From the NCBI GenBank assembly GCA_030833145.1, contig JAURHT010000087.1:1-8295 (forward strand): a DNA stretch of 8,295 nucleotides, in the 5' to 3' direction. The notes under the pieces were generated by a model that had not been told where the DNA came from, did not search any database, and was given only the letters and a program-made list of their open reading frames with translations. A program made the translations under genes and the position numbers. Numbering within the stretch: the stretch's first letter is position 1; each line of letters opens with the position of its first letter. Source of the DNA: Aquirufa sp. Its GTDB lineage: Bacteria; Bacteroidota; Bacteroidia; Cytophagales; Spirosomataceae. Below, in pieces: positions 5,719 through 8,295 of the stretch.

Positions 5719-6824
5719 AAACACGCTTTCTTTCGCTTGATATCCTTCGAGGAATCACCCTTGCGGGAATGATCTTAGTCAATAACAATGGCAATGGCGA
5801 TTTCACCTACGGGCCATTATTACACGCCCAATGGAATGGATTTACGCCCACAGACCTCGTTTTCCCTAGTTTTCTTTTCATGGTGGGAGTCGCCATGCGC
5901 TTTTCATTCAAGGCATTCAATTACGAATTAACCCCCTCTGTACGAAACAAAATTTTAAAGAGAACACTTTATCTTTTTCTAATTAACTACTTCGTTTTCT
6001 ATTTCCCTTTCACCGATTTCTCCTTCGAAAAATTGCGTTTTCTGAACGTATTGCCTCGTATCGCCCTTTCCTACTGTGCCGTTTCCTTTTTGGCGTTACA
6101 GGTCCCTTCCAAATGGCTTACTTGGATTAATGCCGGGATTCTCTTGTCTTTTTGGGGCATATTATACGTCTTCGGCGATGCGGGATCTTGGATGGACATT
6201 AGCGAAAATGCGGTTCGAAAACTGGATTTATTTTTATTCGGCGAATCGCATTTATACCATGGAAATGTGGTCAATGGAATCCGGATTGCCTTTGACCCAG
6301 AGGGCTTTCTAAGCACCTTACCAGCCATTTCCACCTGTCTTTTTGGCTATCAAGTGAGTTTGTATTTAGAGAATCAGGCCAAAGAAAATAAATCAGCCTT
6401 ACTCGGTCTTCTAGGTTGGGGAGCTGCTTTGATTTTAGTGGCTGTGATCTGGGATCACGCCTTCCCCATCAACAAAAAGCTGTGGACTAGCTCATTCGTC
6501 CTCCTTTGTGCGGGCATTGACTTTATCTTAATAGGATTCTTAAATTGGTGGATAGAGACCAAAGAACGTCACTTCGGAAATACCTTCTTCCTCGTATTCG
6601 GGACCAATTCGATTCTCGCCTATGGCATCTCAGAAGTCATTGCCATTCAATTAGGCAAATTCCAAATCCAGGACATGTCTGCAAGCGATTGGTTATACTG
6701 GCATATTTTCGAACCTATTTTTGGGAAATACAATGGTTCCCTCGCCTATGCGATCACTTTCGTGTTGGTATGTTGGGGGGTGTGTTGGGTGTTTTGGAAG
6801 AAGAAAATATTTTTGAAAGTTTAA
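5715..6824 (+). CDS. Polytopic membrane protein, HGSNAT/DUF5009-type acyltransferase-like
   Basis: This is a 369-residue protein with about ten hydrophobic segments (for example about 8-23, 48-64, 84-100, 112-128, 135-153, 200-217, 228-246, 258-277, 292-312, 343-361). The family signature is at the N terminus, 'RFLSLDILRGITLAGMILVN', followed by 'LHAQWNGFTPTDLVFPSFLF' and 'MVGVAMR'. H37 is in the position of the histidine that carries the acetyl group in heparan-alpha-glucosaminide N-acetyltransferase (HGSNAT). Later landmarks are 'FDPEGFLSTLPAI' (193-205) and 'FPINKKLWTSSFVLL' (250-264). Bacterial members are thought to transfer acyl groups to amino sugars at the inner membrane, for example during cell-wall or glycan use. 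The acceptor cannot be told from sequence. The ATG lies in the stop of the peptidase gene (ATGA overlap), which fixes the start and implies translational coupling. It is followed by a convergent junction with hairpins. Confidence 0.9.
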   Translation: MKTRFLSLDILRGITLAGMILVNNNGNGDFTYGPLLHAQWNGFTPTDLVFPSFLFMVGVAMRFSFKAFNYELTPSVRNKILKRTLYLFLINYFVFYFPFTDFSFEKLRFLNVLPRIALSYCAVSFLALQVPSKWLTWINAGILLSFWGILYVFGDAGSWMDISENAVRKLDLFLFGESHLYHGNVVNGIRIAFDPEGFLSTLPAISTCLFGYQVSLYLENQAKENKSALLGLLGWGAALILVAVIWDHAFPINKKLWTSSFVLLCAGIDFILIGFLNWWIETKERHFGNTFFLVFGTNSILAYGISEVIAIQLGKFQIQDMSASDWLYWHIFEPIFGKYNGSLAYAITFVLVCWGVCWVFWKKKIFLKV

Positions 6825-6852
6825 TAAAAAAGAGGTTCCAAAATTGAGTCTC

Positions 6853-6911
6853 CTTCATATAAAAATTCTAAAATCGTGCTACGCAATGATTTTGTGAATT
6901 TCTATATGAAG
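6853..6911. terminator. Long AT-rich inverted repeat in a convergent junction, possible bidirectional transcription end
   Basis: Arms 6853-6868 (cttcatataaaaattc) and 6896-6911 (gaatttctatatgaag) are reverse complements at 15 of 16 positions. Inside, 6870-6875 (aaaatc) pairs with 6888-6893 (gatttt). The inner loop, 6876-6887, contains tgc/gca (6877-6879/6883-6885). The whole folds as a nearly continuous 59-nt hairpin on either strand. It starts 29 nt after the stop of the membrane protein gene, in a position suited to ending that transcript. It is not a classical intrinsic terminator, since the stem is AT-rich and no T-run follows on the + strand. It could instead be a protein-binding palindrome or a remnant of a small repeat. 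Confidence 0.55.
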
Positions 6912-6925
6912 CATTCTTATTCAAA

Positions 6926-6982
6926 TAAAGAGCAAGTTTTGATTGTTGTAGATCTGAATCTATCGGAAATTTAAAGAGCAAG
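6926..6982. repeat. Short direct repeat pair (taaagagcaag) between two hairpins
   Basis: The 11-mer taaagagcaag occurs at 6926-6936 and again at 6972-6982, 46 bp apart start to start. It lies in the non-coding stretch 6825-7058 between the two long inverted repeats. It may be chance or a trace of duplication. No function is evident, and no ORF, RNA gene or other feature is supported in the rest of this stretch. Confidence 0.3.
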
Positions 6983-6993
6983 CGAATATTTAG

Positions 6994-7072
6994 CTGAGAG
7001 CTGTTTTAGTTGAGGAATTTTAGAAATTATGGCGTAGACCAATTTAAAAATCCCTCAACTAAATAGCCTCAG
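6994..7072. terminator. Extended inverted repeat overlapping the 3' end of the ROK gene, candidate terminator
   Basis: The core arms 7005-7015 (tttagttgagg) and 7053-7063 (cctcaactaaa) are perfect complements. The stem continues inward with 7017-7021/7047-7051 and 7024-7028/7041-7045. It continues outward with gct/agc (7000-7002/7065-7067) and ctgag/ctcag (6994-6998/7068-7072), with small mismatches between the blocks. The right arm contains the ROK stop codon (TAG, 7059-7061 on the - strand) and its last few codons. An mRNA of that strand would therefore fold from the end of the coding region into its 3' UTR. The position suits transcription termination or 3'-end protection of the rsgA-ROK transcript. 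There is no strong T-run after it, so this role is inferred. Confidence 0.6.
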
Positions 7073-7988
7073 AATGAAAAAGAAGCGCAGCCCCAAAAAC
7101 CCCTGCCGAATCACCCAACTTAGGCTTCACAATAGGCGTCAGGACTTCTCCTGAATTGAAAATGTATTTCTTAATGCGTTCGATTCCCTCCGTATAGAGC
7201 AAATCGATATTCCCCACTCCGCCACCGATGACGATGACTTGGGGATCTAAGACGTTAATTAAAGTGGAAACAGCACGACCAAAATTCTCTAGCATTCGCT
7301 CGATCGTGGCAGATGCGTGAATATCTGTTCCAGCGAGATGGGCTTGAAGGATTTGTGGCATGCGGAGTTTTTGGCCTGATTCAGCAAAATAGAATTCCTC
7401 TAAAGCTGGTCCCGAGATAACATGTTCAACGCACCCCGATTTACCGCAATAGCACGCTTTTCCACCTTCTTCGAGAATGTTGTGCCCCCATTCGCCACCA
7501 ATGCCGTGTAAGCCATTAATCACTTGACCGTGAACGACTAATCCACCGCCTACACCGGTTCCCATGATGATCCCGAAAACGACTTCCGCCTTCGGATTCA
7601 CGTCTTGCACTGCACCCAAATGGGTTTCTGCTAACGCAAAACAATTCGCATCGTTTGCGAGTCTGACTTCAACGCCTAAGGCTTTGGTTAAATCAGCTGC
7701 CATCGGACGACTATTCATGGAGGTCGTGTTGCAGTTTTTCATGGTTTGGGTAGCTGGATTCAAGACGCCTGGAGTGGCAAAACCGATTCGTGTAGGTGAA
7801 ACACCCAGCTGCTTGGAGACGCGGGAAACTAAACGGGCAACTTGTGAAATAATGTGCTCGTAGCCTTTCGATGCTTCTGTATCGATGCGTTCGCGGGCAA
7901 TGACTTGCGTTAAATCAGCGGCAGACAATACGGCACATTCGATTTTGGTTCCCCCTAAATCGATGCCCCATAAATAGGATTTTTCCAT
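7059..7988 (-). CDS. ROK-family sugar kinase (glucokinase/fructokinase/GlcNAc-kinase type)
   Basis: The protein has 309 residues from the ATG at 7988. A longer reading from a TTG at 8018 would overlap the upstream gene and add ten unrelated residues, so it is not preferred. The ATP phosphate loop is 'WGIDLGGTKIECAVL' (DLGGTK, 10-15). The catalytic base is Asp113 in 'LANDANCFALAE', and 'GTGVGGG' (143-149) is the second phosphate motif. The ROK signature 'GGEWGHN' (E166, H169) leads to the zinc site 'CYCGKSGCVEH' (C179, C181, C186). The C-terminal adenosine-binding part is 'DPQVIVIGGGVG'. There is no N-terminal helix-turn-helix, so it is a kinase and not a NagC/XylR-type repressor. It is cytoplasmic and phosphorylates a hexose or amino sugar with ATP. 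The exact sugar cannot be told, although glucose is the usual guess. It follows rsgA by 4 nt. All key residues are present. Confidence 0.94.
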   Translation of the reverse strand: MEKSYLWGIDLGGTKIECAVLSAADLTQVIARERIDTEASKGYEHIISQVARLVSRVSKQLGVSPTRIGFATPGVLNPATQTMKNCNTTSMNSRPMAADLTKALGVEVRLANDANCFALAETHLGAVQDVNPKAEVVFGIIMGTGVGGGLVVHGQVINGLHGIGGEWGHNILEEGGKACYCGKSGCVEHVISGPALEEFYFAESGQKLRMPQILQAHLAGTDIHASATIERMLENFGRAVSTLINVLDPQVIVIGGGVGNIDLLYTEGIERIKKYIFNSGEVLTPIVKPKLGDSAGVFGAALLFHSEAI

Positions 7989-7992
7989 AGGT

Positions 7993-8295
7993 TTAGCGAC
8001 GGTTGTCGTTGTTCTCAAAAATACTCAAATAACTCAAATAACGGCTATGTGCGATATCCCCAGCCTCAAATGCTTTCAAAACGGCACAAGCCGGCTCCGA
8101 AATATGCAAGCAATTATTGAATTTACATTCGCCTATCAGCGCACGCATTTCGGGAAAATAATGGGATAATTCTTCTTTCTCGATTTCCATAACCCCTAAT
8201 TCATTGATGCCGGGGCTATCGATCAAATAGGTTTCTGGGCCTAATTCCCACATGGTGGAATAGGTGGTTGTATGCACCCCTTTTTGGGCAAAATC
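7993..8295 (-). CDS. rsgA: Ribosome small-subunit-dependent GTPase RsgA, C-terminal part (5' end outside window)
   Basis: The frame is open to the window edge and gives the last 100 residues of a protein that is normally about 300-350 long. Visible are the switch I region 'KGVHTTTYSTMW' (G2 threonines, residues 9-11 of the fragment), the G3 motif 'LIDSPGINELG' (24-34), and the RsgA-specific zinc knuckle 'GECKFNNCLHISEPACAV' with ligands C57, C62, H64 and C70. RsgA (YjeQ) is a circularly permuted GTPase that tests late 30S subunits during assembly, and the order G2-G3-zinc domain at the C terminus fits. The G4 and G1 motifs and the OB domain lie beyond the window. The GTG at 8277 is an internal Val, not a start. 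The stop is 4 nt before the ROK start, which suggests one transcript. Confidence 0.95.
   Translation of the reverse strand, partial: DFAQKGVHTTTYSTMWELGPETYLIDSPGINELGVMEIEKEELSHYFPEMRALIGECKFNNCLHISEPACAVLKAFEAGDIAHSRYLSYLSIFENNDNRR

Noticed and set aside
7564..7863. Open frame of 99 codons on the + strand within the ROK gene
   Set aside because: It is antisense to the conserved kinase motifs and has no start context or domain of its own.
7989..8018. Longer ROK protein starting at TTG 8018
   Set aside because: It would overlap the rsgA coding end by 26 nt and add ten residues before the conserved start of the ROK fold. The ATG at 7988, 4 nt after the rsgA stop, fits better.
1..8295. CRISPR array, insertion sequence, integrase or phage genes
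   Set aside because: No regularly spaced direct repeats, no transposase or integrase motifs and no phage-like genes were seen on either strand.

Overview
The window looks like chromosomal DNA of a member of the Bacteroidota, probably the Cytophagales. The evidence is a subtilase ending in a type IX secretion (T9SS) sorting domain ('RIYPNP' start), a SusC-era style TonB-dependent receptor with a 'xELKEFxIVA' TonB-box region, a cysteine-pair protein resembling the HYC_CC_PP family, the absence of Shine-Dalgarno sequences, and moderate G+C (estimated by eye at a little over 40%). The genus assignment is not supported.

Layout. (1) 2-922 (+): C-terminal part of the RNA-binding protein Tex, cut by the window edge. 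(2) 943-1099: a compact palindromic intergenic element. Its long outer stem is built of 7-bp units and encloses three small hairpins. It lies between convergent genes. (3) 1118-4084 (-): a tight four-gene envelope cassette. In transcription order it encodes a secreted double-CC protein, a TonB-dependent receptor with a CC motif in its plug, a 67-residue secreted heavy-metal-binding-domain protein, and a secreted HMA-type metallochaperone-like protein. The genes are separated by 40, 1 and 4 nt. (4) 4120-6824 (+): starting only 35 bp away and divergently, an S8 peptidase with a T9SS C-terminal domain overlaps by ATGA with a polytopic membrane protein of the HGSNAT/DUF5009 acyltransferase-like group. 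(5) 6825-7058: a non-coding convergent junction with two long inverted repeats. The second runs into the end of the next gene. (6) 7059-8295 (-): the C-terminal part of the ribosome-assembly GTPase RsgA followed 4 nt later by a ROK-family sugar kinase.

How the parts may work together. The cassette in (3) reads as a metal-handling module, most likely for copper. The receptor would move a metal or metal chelate over the outer membrane, and the three small exported Cys-rich proteins would bind or relay it in the periplasm. This is inferred from domains and spacing, since no functional proof lies in the sequence. It is the best candidate for an under-described system here. The other genes are housekeeping (tex, rsgA, ROK kinase) or general envelope functions.
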